Below, in pieces: positions 42,139 to 42,223 of a stretch of DNA of 42,223 bases. Position 1 is the first letter of the stretch; every line of letters starts with the position of its first letter. A program made the translations under genes and the position numbers. The stretch comes from an uncultured Methylococcaceae bacterium (GTDB lineage: Bacteria > Pseudomonadota > Gammaproteobacteria > Methylococcales > Methylococcaceae). The stretch lies in contig CAIOOA010000212.1 of assembly GCA_903859815.1 (NCBI GenBank), positions 1 through 42,223 of the forward strand, written 5' to 3'. Under the pieces are notes generated by a model. It worked only from the letters and a program-made list of their open reading frames with translations. It made no database searches and was not told the DNA's origin.

Positions 42139-42223
42139 GGTTCTTTCTTGAAGGAGAATGGAAAACTTCGATTATAGCCGAATTGCTTACAAAATCACGA
42201 GTTGCTATGCGGTTTGAACAGCA

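Overview
The window looks like a chromosome segment from an environmental gammaproteobacterium. Its core genes are of gammaproteobacterial type: rppH, tusDCB, bepA, kup, a bifunctional-type argA, purE-purK and a two-subunit glyQ-glyS. PEP-CTERM (exosortase-sorted) surface proteins and dense REP-like palindromes would fit a methanotroph or another biofilm-forming Gammaproteobacterium, but nothing here fixes the genus. No rRNA, tRNA or CRISPR array was recognised.

Region 1 (1-10.2 kb) is a tandem duplication of a two-gene surface module. Each copy has a shared leader, a large secreted beta-helix/FN3 protein ending in a dockerin-like domain, a REP palindrome, and a small secreted cohesin-like protein ending in a PEP-CTERM sorting signal. 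The simplest model is that exosortase anchors the cohesin protein and this captures the neighbouring dockerin protein, a cellulosome-like attachment logic outside cellulosomal bacteria. Copy 1 is split by a frameshift at a G8 tract. Copy 2 carries a 2.3-kb in-frame insert (LamG-like plus kelch-like propeller), an IS in its leader, and a start codon changed from ATG to ATC.

Region 2 (10.2-15.1 kb) holds small envelope and stress genes: a YcgJ-like protein, a GlsB/YeaQ-type membrane protein, a His-rich secreted protein, hypotheticals, a large MscS-type channel preceded by a ladder of small hairpins, and a Cys-rich lipoprotein.

Region 3 (15.1-28.2 kb) is mostly housekeeping: a HAD phosphatase divergent from rppH, tusDCB for tRNA 2-thiouridine sulfur relay, the bepA protease/chaperone, kup, a methyltransferase, argA, an AT-rich HAF-repeat secreted protein, a CopD-like membrane protein, an NADPH-FMN reductase, and purE-purK.

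Region 4 (28.2-39.1 kb) is an accessory, defence-like island between purE and glyS. It holds an LRR-Roc-COR-TIR protein, a ParE-type toxin-antitoxin pair, a membrane protein between copies of a repeat, a methyltransferase, a translationally coupled hicB-hicA-DUF2971 operon, an orphan protein, a PLD-like protein, a yefM-type antitoxin with a yoeB-like toxin that lacks an in-frame start, and an Rpn-type nuclease remnant with an internal deletion.

Region 5 (39.1-42.2 kb) is glyQ-glyS on the minus strand, encoding both subunits of glycyl-tRNA synthetase.
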